DNA from: Burkholderia cepacia | Lineage (GTDB): Bacteria > Pseudomonadota > Gammaproteobacteria > Burkholderiales > Burkholderiaceae | DNA: 64,000 nucleotides | Assembly (NCBI RefSeq): GCF_029962485.1 | Contig: NZ_CP073637.1 | Location: 1,488,001 to 1,552,000 of the forward strand | Reading direction: 5' to 3' | Part shown: one piece after another, positions 1-8,412 of the stretch | Layout of the letters: every line of letters starts with the position of its first letter | Numbering within the stretch: position 1 is the first letter of the stretch | Position numbers and translations under genes: made by a program | Notes under the pieces: model-generated | What the model was told of the DNA's origin: nothing | The model's database searches: none | What the model saw: the letters and a program-made list of their open reading frames with translations, nothing else

Positions 1-1
1 T

Positions 2-2389
2 CACGTGCGCCGTTGGGTGCGCGTCGCGTTCCTGCGGCTCGCGCACGACTGGGGCGTGCTGCAGCCACTCAGTCCGCGCGAATGGCTGTGGCGCGCGATC
101 GTGCGCGCGCCGCGCGCAGCCGATGGCCGGCCCGCGCGCGATCCGCTTGCGTGGTTCGACAAGACCGTCGTGCCCGTCTACGTGGCCGGGCGCGCGGTCG
201 GCCGGCGCATCGACGCGTTGCTCGAACGCCTGCCGTGGGTGCGCTGGGGCGGCTGGCTCGATGCACGCGCGAACGGCGTCGGCCGGCGCCGCTGGCTCGC
301 ACCGCTGCTGCTCGTGGCCGGCGCGCTGCTCTGGGCCGCGGCCGGGATGTCGCCGCTGATGCCCGGCGCGCAGTTCGCGTTCTTCGCGATCGTCGCGGTG
401 CTGGCACTCGCGCTGCGCCGCCTGCCGGGCCATCTGCCGACGCTCGCGCTCGCGTCGCTGGCGCTGCTCGCGACGGTGCGCTACGTGTGGTGGCGCACGA
501 CGCAGACGCTCGATTTCCGCAGCCCGCTCGAGGCTATCGCCGGCTACCTGCTGTACGGCGCCGAAGCCTATACGTGGATGATCCTGCTGCTCGGCTTCGT
601 GCAGACCGCATGGCCGCTCGACCGGCCGATCGTGCCGCTGCCCGACGATCCCGACACCTGGCCGACCGTCGACATCTACATCCCGACCTACAACGAGCCG
701 CTGTCGGTCGTGAAGCCGACGGTATTCGCCGCGCAGAGCATCGACTGGCCGAGCGCGAAGCTGCGCGTGTACCTGCTCGACGACGGCAAGCGCCCCGAAT
801 TCGAGGCGTTCGCGCGCGAGGCCGGCATCGACTACGTGACGCGCGACGACAACCGCCACGCGAAGGCCGGCAACATCAACCGCGCGCTGCCGAAGACGCA
901 CGGCGAATACATCGCGATCTTCGACTGCGATCACGTGCCGACGCGCTCGTTCCTGCAGACGACGATGGGCGTGTTCCTGCGCGATCCGAAGTGCGCGCTC
1001 GTGCAGACCCCGCACCATTTCTTCTCGCCCGATCCGTTCGAGCGCAACCTCGGCACGTTCCGCGAGATCCCGAACGAGGGCAACCTGTTCTACGGGCTCG
1101 TGCAGTCGGGCAACGACCTGTGGAACGCGACGTTCTTCTGCGGCTCGTGCGCGGTGCTCAAGCGCAGCGCGCTGGAAGAGGTCGGCGGCGTCGCGGTGGA
1201 AACCGTGACCGAGGATGCGCACACGGCGCTCAAGCTGCACCGGCGCGGCTATACGTCGGCGTACCTGCCGACCGTGCAGGCGGCCGGCCTCGCGACCGAA
1301 AGCCTCGCCGGCCACGTGAAGCAGCGAACGCGCTGGGCGCGCGGGATGGCGCAGATCTTCCGCATCGACAATCCGTTCCTCGGGCGCGGGCTCGGCCTGA
1401 TCCAGCGGATCTGCTACGGCAACGCGATGCTGCACTTCTTCTACGGGATTCCGCGGCTGGTGTTCCTGACGATCCCGCTCGCTTACCTGTTCTTCCACCT
1501 GTACTTCATCAACGCGTCGTCGCTCGCGCTCGCGAGCTACGTGATTCCGTACCTCGTGCTCGCGAACGTCGCGAACTCGCGGATGCAGGGGCGCTATCGT
1601 CATTCGTTCTGGGCCGAGGTCTACGAATCGGTGCTCGCGTGGTACATCGCACTGCCGACCACGGTCGCGTTCTTCAGCCCGAAGCATGGCAAGTTCAACG
1701 TGACCGACAAGGGCGGCAAGATCGACGAAGGCTACGTCGACTGGTCGACGTCGAAGCCGTATCTCGTGCTGTTCGGGGTGAACGTGCTCGCGATCGCCGC
1801 CGGCCTGTGGCGGCTGGTGGCCGATCAGGGCGACGAGGCGTCGACGATCCTGATCACGCTCGGCTGGACCGTGTACAACCTCGCGATGCTCGGCGCGGCG
1901 CTGGCCGTCGCGCGCGAGACCAAGCAGGTGCGCGTCACGCACCGGATCGCGATGCGCGTGCCGGCCATGCTGCTGCTGCCCGACGGGTCGACGGCCGCAT
2001 GCTTCACGAGCGACTACTCGACCGGCGGTCTCGGCCTCGAAGCGGTGCCGGGCCTGCCGCTCGCCGTCGGCGACACGCTGACGGTGTGCGTGACGCGCGG
2101 CGATCGTGCGTTCCCGTTCCCGGTGCGCGTGACCCGCGTGACGCCGACGCATGTCGGCTTGAGCTTCGAGGAACTGACGCTCGAACAGGAGCGCCAGCTC
2201 GTGCAGTGCACGTTCGGCCGCGCGGATGCCTGGCTCGACTGGCACGAGGGCGAACGCCTCGACACGCCGCTCGGCGGGCTGAAGGAGGTGTTGCGTATCG
2301 GCCTGGACGGCAATGTGCGAATGTGGAAGGGCGCGGCGCGTGGCCTGCTGGCCATGCTGGCGCCGAAACTCGATCGGGCGCGCGACTGA
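2..2389 (+). CDS. bcsA: Cellulose synthase catalytic subunit BcsA, 5' end beyond window
   Basis: Inner-membrane GT2 glycosyltransferase that polymerises UDP-glucose into beta-1,4-glucan and extrudes it. The frame is open to the left edge, so the true start may lie upstream; a GTG at base 5 is the first visible candidate and E. coli BcsA has a somewhat longer N-terminus. Numbering from base 5: substrate-binding Asp in LLDDG (~258), DCD at 307-309, TED at 402-404 (catalytic base) and QRTRW at 440-444, 36 residues after the TED Asp. Hydrophobic segments flank the GT domain. A C-terminal PilZ domain has RVTHR at 643-647 and DYSTGG from 670, the RxxxR and DxSxxG elements that bind c-di-GMP, so activation by c-di-GMP is expected. 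bcsG follows after 27 bases; no bcsB follows, so other bcs genes must lie upstream or elsewhere. Confidence 0.95.
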   Translation, partial: HVRRWVRVAFLRLAHDWGVLQPLSPREWLWRAIVRAPRAADGRPARDPLAWFDKTVVPVYVAGRAVGRRIDALLERLPWVRWGGWLDARANGVGRRRWLAPLLLVAGALLWAAAGMSPLMPGAQFAFFAIVAVLALALRRLPGHLPTLALASLALLATVRYVWWRTTQTLDFRSPLEAIAGYLLYGAEAYTWMILLLGFVQTAWPLDRPIVPLPDDPDTWPTVDIYIPTYNEPLSVVKPTVFAAQSIDWPSAKLRVYLLDDGKRPEFEAFAREAGIDYVTRDDNRHAKAGNINRALPKTHGEYIAIFDCDHVPTRSFLQTTMGVFLRDPKCALVQTPHHFFSPDPFERNLGTFREIPNEGNLFYGLVQSGNDLWNATFFCGSCAVLKRSALEEVGGVAVETVTEDAHTALKLHRRGYTSAYLPTVQAAGLATESLAGHVKQRTRWARGMAQIFRIDNPFLGRGLGLIQRICYGNAMLHFFYGIPRLVFLTIPLAYLFFHLYFINASSLALASYVIPYLVLANVANSRMQGRYRHSFWAEVYESVLAWYIALPTTVAFFSPKHGKFNVTDKGGKIDEGYVDWSTSKPYLVLFGVNVLAIAAGLWRLVADQGDEASTILITLGWTVYNLAMLGAALAVARETKQVRVTHRIAMRVPAMLLLPDGSTAACFTSDYSTGGLGLEAVPGLPLAVGDTLTVCVTRGDRAFPFPVRVTRVTPTHVGLSFEELTLEQERQLVQCTFGRADAWLDWHEGERLDTPLGGLKEVLRIGLDGNVRMWKGAARGLLAMLAPKLDRARD

Positions 2390-2416
2390 CGCGGCGCTCA
2401 TCATGGAGTGGGTTAG

Positions 2417-3973
2417 ATGACGTTCTGGAATCTGTATTTCATCCTGAAGTTCGCGCTGTTCGCGACCGGGCACCTGCAGCCGTTCTGGCTCGCGAACCTC
2501 GCGTTCGCGGTGGCGCTCGTCGCGAGCGCGCCGATCCGGCAGCGCGCGTGGCGCATCGTCCGGCAGGTCGTGGCGATCGCGATCGCGGTGCCGCTGCTCG
2601 CACGCGAGATGCATGCGCCGCCGCTCGCGCGTCTCGTCGACGCCGCGCGCGAAGTGAGCACGTTCCGCCTCGACTACTGGATGGAGCTGCTGCCGCGCCT
2701 GCTGCCGCCGTTGCTGGTATTGACGGTCGTCGGCGCGCTGATCGTCTATTTCATCGTCAACCGCTGGTTGCGCGTCGCGACGTTCGTGATGGCGGTGCTG
2801 ATCGTGATGCCGGTGTGGCAGGCCGGCAGCGGGTTGATGGCGCGCGTCGTCGCGCCGGCCCAGCAGCAGGCGAACCTGACGGATGCCACGCGCGCCGACC
2901 AGCCCGAGGACCACAACGCGGCGCTCGCGACGTTCCGCGCCCAGGAGTCGCAGCGGCAGGTCGCGTTCGGCCATCTCGGCAACGATCCGGCCGCGCAGTT
3001 CGACGTGATCGTGCTGCACGTCTGCTCGCTGTCGTGGGACGACCTCGATGCGGCGAAGGTGCGCAACCATCCGATGCTGAACCACTTCGACTACCTGTTC
3101 ACGAACTTCAGCACGGCCGCGAGCTACAGCGGCCCGGCGGCGATCCGCGTGCTGCGCGCGAGCTGCGGACAGGAGGCGCATGCCGACCTGTACAAGCCCG
3201 CGCAGCAGCAGTGCTACCTGTTCTCGCAACTGGCGCGCGCCGGCTACTCGGTGCAGTCGCTGCTGAACCACGACGGCCATTTCGACAACTTCCTGCAGGT
3301 GATCCACGACAACATCGGCGTGGCCGATGCGCCGATGATCTCGAATACGGCCGCGCCCGTCGCGATGCACGCGTTCGACGGCTCGGCGATCAAGGACGAC
3401 TATTCGACGCTCGCGAACTGGTACGCGCAGCGCGCGTCGGTGCCGGGGCCGGTCGCGCTGTACTACAACACGATCAGCCTGCATGACGGCAACCGGGTCG
3501 TCGGTAGCTCGCTGACGAGCATCGACTCGTATCCGCAGCGCGCGACGAAGCTGATGAACGATTTCGACCGGCTCGCCGACCTGATCGCGCAGTCGGGCCG
3601 CCGCGCGGTGATCGTGTTCGTGCCCGAGCACGGCGCCGCGCTGCGCGGCGACAAGAACCAGGTTGCGGGCCTGCGCGAAATCCCGACGCCGCGCGTCGTG
3701 CACGGGCCGGTCGGTGTGCGGCTCGTCGGCTTCGCGGGCAACCACGGCGCGACGACCGTGATCGACCAGCCGGCCAGCTTCCTCGCGCTGTCGCAGTTGA
3801 TGTCGAACCTGGTGTCGAACAGCCCGTTCAAGCCGGGCACGACGCTCGCGCAATACGCGGCGGACCTGCCGCGCACGCGCATGGTCGGCGAGAACGAAGG
3901 CACGGTGACGATGCAGACGGCCGCGGGCTACGCGGTGAAAACTCCGGACGGCGTATGGATCGACGAACAGTAA
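2417..3973 (+). CDS. bcsG: Cellulose phosphoethanolamine transferase BcsG
   Basis: Inner-membrane enzyme with a periplasmic catalytic domain that adds phosphoethanolamine to nascent cellulose. 518 residues (E. coli about 559). Hydrophobic N-terminal segments span roughly residues 1-155, then a soluble alkaline-phosphatase-superfamily domain. HVCSLSWDD carries C203 and ASYSGPAAIR carries S238; their 35-residue spacing equals that of E. coli C243 and S278, the latter being the nucleophile. EHGAALRGD (E404, H405) supplies metal ligands. It follows bcsA by 27 bases and overlaps bcsR. Family identity is secure; product modification is inferred from E. coli. Confidence 0.93.
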   Translation: MTFWNLYFILKFALFATGHLQPFWLANLAFAVALVASAPIRQRAWRIVRQVVAIAIAVPLLAREMHAPPLARLVDAAREVSTFRLDYWMELLPRLLPPLLVLTVVGALIVYFIVNRWLRVATFVMAVLIVMPVWQAGSGLMARVVAPAQQQANLTDATRADQPEDHNAALATFRAQESQRQVAFGHLGNDPAAQFDVIVLHVCSLSWDDLDAAKVRNHPMLNHFDYLFTNFSTAASYSGPAAIRVLRASCGQEAHADLYKPAQQQCYLFSQLARAGYSVQSLLNHDGHFDNFLQVIHDNIGVADAPMISNTAAPVAMHAFDGSAIKDDYSTLANWYAQRASVPGPVALYYNTISLHDGNRVVGSSLTSIDSYPQRATKLMNDFDRLADLIAQSGRRAVIVFVPEHGAALRGDKNQVAGLREIPTPRVVHGPVGVRLVGFAGNHGATTVIDQPASFLALSQLMSNLVSNSPFKPGTTLAQYAADLPRTRMVGENEGTVTMQTAAGYAVKTPDGVWIDEQ

Positions 3974-4152
3974 TTCCCCCCGGCGATGGCGACGGCGATC
4001 GCCTGTCGCAGCCGAACGACGTGCGCGGTCTCGCGCGGCATCTGCCCGCGCTCGATCCCGAACGTTATGTCGACGAACAGGCGCGCCGCGCGTTTATCGA
4101 GTCGCTCGACCGCTGGCCGACGCTTGCGAAATTGATGGGATTGAAGCCGTAA
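3955..4152 (+). CDS. bcsR: Small cellulose biosynthesis protein BcsR
   Basis: 65-residue cytoplasmic protein. The C-terminal half reads as the BcsR pattern: a D-V-x-x-L-x-x-x-LP-x-x-D segment, a Tyr, then SLDRWPTLAKL, which aligns by eye with the E. coli BcsR end (LKRWPLLAEF). BcsR works with BcsQ in assembling the E. coli synthase complex. The chosen ATG overlaps the end of bcsG by 19 bases, suggesting translational coupling; a GTG at 4021 would leave only 43 residues and lose part of the family pattern. In E. coli bcsR is first in its operon; here it is last. Confidence 0.75.
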   Translation: MDRRTVIPPGDGDGDRLSQPNDVRGLARHLPALDPERYVDEQARRAFIESLDRWPTLAKLMGLKP

Positions 4153-4157
4153 ACGCA

Positions 4158-4185
4158 CGACGGCCGGCATGCATGCCGGCCGTCG
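4158..4185. terminator. 28-bp perfect palindrome between convergent genes
   Basis: Bases 4158-4185 form a perfect palindrome, left arm CGACGGCCGGCATG and its complement with no unpaired bases. It sits between the end of bcsR (+) and the end of the pirin gene (-). No T-tract follows on either strand, so termination efficiency is uncertain; a cruciform or mRNA-end stabilising role is the alternative. Confidence 0.6.
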
Positions 4186-4212
4186 CGTCGTTGCGGGCGA
4201 TCTGCCTATTGC

Positions 4213-5097
4213 CTAGTGCGCCTTGCGTTCTGGCTGGCGCGTCCATTCGTTCTCTTCGCCCGGCACCTTGCCGAACGTCTGATCGGCCCACGCGGCACGC
4301 GCGGCGTCGATCTTCGCGCGCGTGCTCGACACGAAATTCCATTCGATGAACCGCTCGCCCGGCAGGTGTGCGCCGCCGAGCAGCATCACGCGCGCGCCGT
4401 TCGCGCTGGCGAGCGCCACGGTCGCGCCCGGTTCGAGCACGGCCATCGTCGCGGGAGCGAGCGGCGTGCCGTCGACGGTGAGATCGCCGTCGACGAGATA
4501 CACGCCGCGCTCGTCGTGTTCTGCATCGAGCGCGAGTTGCCCGCCCGGCGTGAATTCCGCATACGCATAAAGAGTCGGCGAGAACACGGCGACCGGCGAC
4601 GTGAGCCCGAACGCGGTGCCCGCGATCACGCGCACGTTCGCGCCGTCGCGCGTGAACGACGGCAGCGTGTCGGCCGCGTGGTGAACGAATGCGGGCGTGG
4701 TGTCTTCATGCTCGACCGGCAGCGCGACCCAGGTCTGGATCCCGTGGACCGGCTGATCGTGCGGGCGGTCTTCGTCGGGCGAGCGTTCCGAATGCACGAT
4801 GCCGCGGCCGGCCGTCATCCAGTTCACGTCGCCCGGCACGATCTTCTGCCGGAAGCCGAGGCTGTCGTGATGCATCAGCGAGCCGTCGAACAGGTAGGTG
4901 ACGGTCGCGAGCCCGATGTGCGGATGCGGCAGCACGTCGATGCCGCGGCCGGCCGGCAGCACGGCCGGGCCCATTTCGTCGAAGAAGATGAACGGGCCGA
5001 CGAGGCGCGCGGCGCGCGCGGGGAGCACGCGGCGCACGACGAGGTTGCCGATGTCGCTTTCGCGCGGCGTGAGCAGGGTCTTGATCGATGCGGACAT
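4213..5097 (-). CDS. Pirin family protein
   Basis: 294-residue bicupin of the pirin family (cytosolic metal-binding proteins; some members are quercetin dioxygenases or enzyme regulators). The N-terminal cupin has FFDEMGP, then LPHPHIGLATVTYLFDG with the metal-binding histidines, and GDVNWMTAGRGIVHSE, the pirin signature; the C-terminal cupin carries the GVYLVDGDL segment. The start MSASIK at 5097 is chosen because the frame's upstream extension is antisense to the osmC and antiporter genes. Followed upstream by osmC on the same strand with a 32-base gap. Substrate cannot be assigned. Confidence 0.9.
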   Translation of the reverse strand: MSASIKTLLTPRESDIGNLVVRRVLPARAARLVGPFIFFDEMGPAVLPAGRGIDVLPHPHIGLATVTYLFDGSLMHHDSLGFRQKIVPGDVNWMTAGRGIVHSERSPDEDRPHDQPVHGIQTWVALPVEHEDTTPAFVHHAADTLPSFTRDGANVRVIAGTAFGLTSPVAVFSPTLYAYAEFTPGGQLALDAEHDERGVYLVDGDLTVDGTPLAPATMAVLEPGATVALASANGARVMLLGGAHLPGERFIEWNFVSSTRAKIDAARAAWADQTFGKVPGEENEWTRQPERKAH

Positions 5098-5129
5098 GGT
5101 GGGGATTCTCGTGGTCGATGCGGAAAGCG

Positions 5130-5522
5130 TCAGGCGATCGCCGTGTCGATCGTGATCGGATGCGTGAGGATCTTGTGAACCGGGCACGCGTTCGCGATCT
5201 GCAGCAGGCGCTCGCGCTGTTCGCCGGTCAGCTCGCCGTCGAGCGTGATGCGGCGCACGATCGTGCTGCCCGCGCTGCCCGATTCGTGCGCGAGCTTTAC
5301 GTGCACTTCGGCGAGCGGCCAGCCCTTGCGTTGCGCGTACATCTTCAGCGTGATCGCGGTGCATGCGCCGAGGCTCGACAGCAGCAGCGCGACGGGCGTC
5401 GGTGCCGCATCGCCGCCGCCGAGCGACGCCGGTTCGTCGGCGCGCCACTGGTGCACGCCATCGCTGAAGTGGACGAGGAAATCGACCGAGCCGATGCTCG
5501 CTTCGACGGACAGTTCGCTCAT
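5130..5522 (-). CDS. OsmC family peroxiredoxin-like protein
   Basis: 130-residue OsmC/Ohr-fold protein. The two family cysteines are visible: one in [14 protein letters not shown] and one in NACPVHKIL; in characterised members they reduce organic hydroperoxides. The region after the first Cys resembles the YhfA/OsmC branch more than classical Ohr. It lies between the antiporter gene (48-base gap) and the pirin gene on the same strand, so a stress-related operon is plausible. Start MSEL at 5522. Confidence 0.88.
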   Translation of the reverse strand: MSELSVEASIGSVDFLVHFSDGVHQWRADEPASLGGGDAAPTPVALLLSSLGACTAITLKMYAQRKGWPLAEVHVKLAHESGSAGSTIVRRITLDGELTGEQRERLLQIANACPVHKILTHPITIDTAIA

Positions 5523-5569
5523 TGCAGTTCCATAGGGTAAAGGGGGAGGGCCGGCGGCGGGGCCGGACG

Positions 5570-7150
5570 TTACGGTTCGAGCAGCCGCTGCAGCCGCAGT
5601 TCCTCGAAATCGAGCTCCGATTCGATCCGGTGCAGCACGGCATCGTCGACCTTGCCGTCGCGATGCAGGTCGAGCAAAGCCTGGCGCGACACGCCGACGA
5701 GTTCGAGTTCGACGCGCAGCATGCGCGCGCGCACGCCGGCCGGTGCGGCGCCTTGCCGATGCGCGCGTTCGTTGAACGTGACGCGGTTGCGGTATTCGGC
5801 GAGCAGGCGGTCGAGCGACTGGCGTTCGAGATCCGACCCGCGTTGCTCGCGCGCATCGAGTTCGGCGAGCGCCGCGCCGAACGTATGCGCGCGCACCGCG
5901 TGCTCGGACATCGTGTGACGTGCGGCAGGGCGCAGCTTCAGCACGCGGATCAGCGGCGCGAGCGTGCCGCCCTGCACGACGAGCGTCGCGATGATCAGCA
6001 GGAACGTGCTGAACAGGATCAGGTCGCGGCCGGGGAAGTTGCTCGGCAGCGCGATCGCGGCCGCGAGGCTCACGACGCCGCGCATGCCCGACCAGCCGAG
6101 CACGATGGCCTCGCGCCACGACCACGGTGCGTGGCCCGCGCGCGGCGCGCGCAGGCGGCCCGGCAGCCACATCGCGACGAACACCCACACGACGCGCGCG
6201 CCAATCGCGGCGGCCGTCGCGGGCAGCGCGACGCGCAGGCCGGCCATCAGCACCGCGCCTTCGTGGTTCACGCGCGCGAGGATCGCGTGCAGCGCGAGAC
6301 CGATCAGGATGAACACAAGCGCGTCGAGCACGAACACGATCGCTTCCCACGTTGCCTTCGCCTTGATCCGCATGTCGGCGTCGAACACGCGATGCTGGCG
6401 CACGCCGAGCACCAGGCCGCAGGTGACGACCGACAACACGCCCGAGCCGTCGACGGCTTCAGCGATCCCGTAGCTGCCCCACGCCATCGCGAAGGTCACG
6501 ACGATGCCGAGCATCGGATCGCGCAGGCGCGGCAGCACCCAGCACATCGCATGGCCGCAGGCGAGGCCGACCGCGATGCCGATCAACGTGAGCGAGAAGA
6601 ACAGGCCGGTGGCGCTCGCGGTCGTGATCGACACGGCGAGCGCGGCCGACACGGCCATCTGGTACAGCAGCAGGCCCGATGCGTCGTTGACGAGGCTTTC
6701 GCCTTCGAGCACCGCGACGAGCCGCGCGGGCAGCGGATGGCGCTGCAGGATCGCCTTGGCGGCGACCGCGTCGGGCGGCGACACGATCGCGCCGAGCGTG
6801 AAGCACGCGGCCCACGGCAGCGACGGGTTGGCCGCATGCACGGCCACCGCGACCGCGACGGTCGTGAACGCCACCGCGCCGAGCGCGAGCGACGCGATCG
6901 ATGCGAGCTCCTGCCGGAATTCCTTCCACGCGGTGTAGAACCCGCTCGACATCAGCAGCGGCGGCAGCACGGCCGCGAGCAGCAGTGCCGGGTCCATGTC
7001 GGGCACGCGCTTGCCGGCGATCGCGACCACGCAGCCGCCGAGCAGCAGCACGACGGCCGGTGGAATCGAGATGCGTTCGGCGAGCCACGTGAGCGCGCCT
7101 GCGCCGCAGATCAACAGCAGCAGGTAATGAAACAGTTCGACGTTGGTCAT
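5570..7150 (-). CDS. Na+/H+ antiporter, CPA1 family
   Basis: 526-residue inner-membrane cation/proton antiporter. About twelve hydrophobic segments occupy residues ~1-400; [12 protein letters not shown] and the later [13 protein letters not shown] are the CPA1 ion-binding motifs (the ND pair is the catalytic core). A charged cytoplasmic tail of ~120 residues follows, rich in Glu/Arg and possibly coiled. Start [10 protein letters not shown] at 7150 is preferred over an upstream in-frame start because it begins right before the first membrane segment. The upstream XapX gene ends 10 bases away, so the two are probably cotranscribed. Confidence 0.92.
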   Translation of the reverse strand: MTNVELFHYLLLLICGAGALTWLAERISIPPAVVLLLGGCVVAIAGKRVPDMDPALLLAAVLPPLLMSSGFYTAWKEFRQELASIASLALGAVAFTTVAVAVAVHAANPSLPWAACFTLGAIVSPPDAVAAKAILQRHPLPARLVAVLEGESLVNDASGLLLYQMAVSAALAVSITTASATGLFFSLTLIGIAVGLACGHAMCWVLPRLRDPMLGIVVTFAMAWGSYGIAEAVDGSGVLSVVTCGLVLGVRQHRVFDADMRIKAKATWEAIVFVLDALVFILIGLALHAILARVNHEGAVLMAGLRVALPATAAAIGARVVWVFVAMWLPGRLRAPRAGHAPWSWREAIVLGWSGMRGVVSLAAAIALPSNFPGRDLILFSTFLLIIATLVVQGGTLAPLIRVLKLRPAARHTMSEHAVRAHTFGAALAELDAREQRGSDLERQSLDRLLAEYRNRVTFNERAHRQGAAPAGVRARMLRVELELVGVSRQALLDLHRDGKVDDAVLHRIESELDFEELRLQRLLEP

Positions 7151-7160
7151 GAGCCTTGCA

Positions 7161-7421
7161 TCACGACGGCTTGCGGTCGTTTGCGGCACCGCCCGGCAGC
7201 GTGCCGAACATGTGCTGGCTGCACTGCGCGTCGCGCCATGCGGTATTCAGCCGGTAGCCGGACAGCATCCGGCGCGCGAGCGGCAGGATCTGCTCGCCGG
7301 CCAGCATGCCGAGCAGGCCGACGAGCGCGATGATCGGCGGCGCTGGCGAATTCACGCCGAGTGCGCCATAGATGACGCCGGCGAGGATGCCGGCGAACAG
7401 CGACAGAAAATACGGTTTCAT
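7161..7421 (-). CDS. XapX domain protein (DUF1427), longer paralogue
   Basis: 86-residue membrane protein. Residues ~1-50 hold two hydrophobic helices linked by NSPAPPIIALVGLLGML, the XapX core; a polar tail with two cysteines follows. Function of XapX proteins is unknown. Start at 7421 has an AGAGG Shine-Dalgarno just upstream. It leads the XapX-antiporter-osmC-pirin series. A second XapX gene lies 2 kb away in a divergent operon, with the SPAPP-x-IALVGL-x-GML core shared, so XapX association with transport or catabolic operons recurs here. Confidence 0.88.
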   Translation of the reverse strand: MKPYFLSLFAGILAGVIYGALGVNSPAPPIIALVGLLGMLAGEQILPLARRMLSGYRLNTAWRDAQCSQHMFGTLPGGAANDRKPS

Positions 7422-7500
7422 GATGAAAACCTCTCGTGGTAGGCTGATCGGGGCGAAGGGCGCGCCTTCAATGTGCTGGAAGCGTATCGGGTTTACGTGC

Positions 7501-7524
7501 GGAAAAAAAGGGCGGATAGCCCTT
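7501..7524 (-). terminator. Intrinsic terminator in the leader of the XapX-antiporter operon
   Basis: Read on the minus strand: AAGGGC, loop TATCC, GCCCTT, running directly into a tract of seven Ts. This is a textbook intrinsic terminator, but no minus-strand gene ends here; the next minus-strand start codon (XapX, 7421) lies 80 bases downstream. It could therefore be an attenuator in the operon leader or the end of a short unannotated transcript. Confidence 0.6.
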
Positions 7525-7597
7525 GAAGAGACCCCTCTTTCGGAATTCGATCCATTCCGTTTCTTGGATGTTCACTCCGCGACTTTTCCGATTAAAT

Positions 7598-7638
7598 GGC
7601 TGCAACCGGAAGACGCAAATCCGGGGCAACGCACAGCC
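7598..7638. other. Nested stem-loop in the 283-base intergenic region
   Basis: Outer arms GGCTG (7598-7602) and CAGCC (7634-7638) enclose an inner hairpin CCGGA (7606-7610) / TCCGG (7620-7624) with a nine-base loop. On the plus strand it lies 66 bases before the isochorismatase-like gene; on the minus strand it lies ~75 bases before the terminator at 7524. Conservation is unknown. The rest of 7422-7703 shows no ORF. Confidence 0.35.
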
Positions 7639-7703
7639 GGCTCCTCTGCCATCCCGGTCGAGGCAAGCCTTAAACGTTTCCTGTCCAAAGGATGATTCGC
7701 GCC

Positions 7704-8390
7704 ATGAGCAACCCCAAGCTTGAAGTCCTCACTCCCCAGAACAGCCAGTTGATCTTCATCGACCAGCAGCCGCAGATGGCATTCGGTGTGCAGTCGATCG
7801 ATCGCCAGACGTTGAAGAACAACGTCGTCGGGCTCGCCAAGGCCGCGAAGGCATTCAACATCCCGACCACGATCACGACGGTCGAAAGCGACAGCTTCTC
7901 GGGCTATACCTACCCCGAACTGCTCGACGTATTCCCGAACCAGAAGACGCTCGAACGTACGTCGATGAACTCGTGGGACGATCAGAAGGTGCGCGACGCA
8001 CTGGCCGCGAACGGTCGCAAGAAGGTGATCGTGTCGGGCCTGTGGACCGAAGTCTGCAACACGACGTTCGCGCTCTGCGCGATGCTCGAAGGCGACTACG
8101 AGATCTACATGGTCGCCGATGCATCGGGCGGCACGTCGAAGGACGCGCACGACTTCGCGATGCAGCGGATGATCCAGGCCGGCGTCGTGCCGGTCACGTG
8201 GCAGCAGGTTGCGCTCGAGTGGCAGCGCGACTGGGCGCGCCGCGACACCTACAACGCCGTGATGGCGATCGCGAAGGAACACTCGGGCGCGTACGGGATG
8301 GGTGTCGACTACGCATACACGATGGTCCACAAGACCGCGCCGCGTACCGCGACGCCGCACGAGTCGCTCGCGGCGGTTCCGGCGAAGTAA
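7704..8390 (+). CDS. Isochorismatase family cysteine hydrolase (YcaC-like)
   Basis: 228-residue alpha/beta hydrolase of the isochorismatase-like superfamily, acting on amides or related small substrates; YcaC itself has no firm substrate. Catalytic Asp in LIFIDQQPQ (D20) and nucleophilic Cys in SGLWTEVC (C118) are present. ATG at 7704 is chosen over 7692 because AAAGGA (7686-7691) abuts the latter but is correctly placed for the former. It converges on a LysR gene that is divergent from the XapX-amidohydrolase operon, so it may belong to the same regulon (inference). Confidence 0.88.
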   Translation: MSNPKLEVLTPQNSQLIFIDQQPQMAFGVQSIDRQTLKNNVVGLAKAAKAFNIPTTITTVESDSFSGYTYPELLDVFPNQKTLERTSMNSWDDQKVRDALAANGRKKVIVSGLWTEVCNTTFALCAMLEGDYEIYMVADASGGTSKDAHDFAMQRMIQAGVVPVTWQQVALEWQRDWARRDTYNAVMAIAKEHSGAYGMGVDYAYTMVHKTAPRTATPHESLAAVPAK

Positions 8391-8412
8391 CGGGCCGCCT
8401 GCCGCCGCAGGG

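Noticed and set aside
13..3486. A very long (1157-codon) open frame overlapping bcsA and bcsG
   Set aside because: Arg/Ala-rich low-complexity translation in the wrong codon phase; an out-of-frame shadow of high-GC genes.
5098..5856. Upstream extension of the pirin frame to 547 residues
   Set aside because: It runs through the osmC and antiporter genes in another phase; homology starts at MSASIK (5097).
5522..7333. 603-codon plus-strand frame opposite the antiporter
   Set aside because: Antisense shadow with His/Arg/Ala bias and no domain; the minus-strand gene has clear CPA1 motifs.
7590..7680. Possible GEMM (c-di-GMP-I) riboswitch
   Set aside because: Only a short ACGCACAGCC resembles the consensus; the GAAA tetraloop, its receptor and the second helix are not evident.
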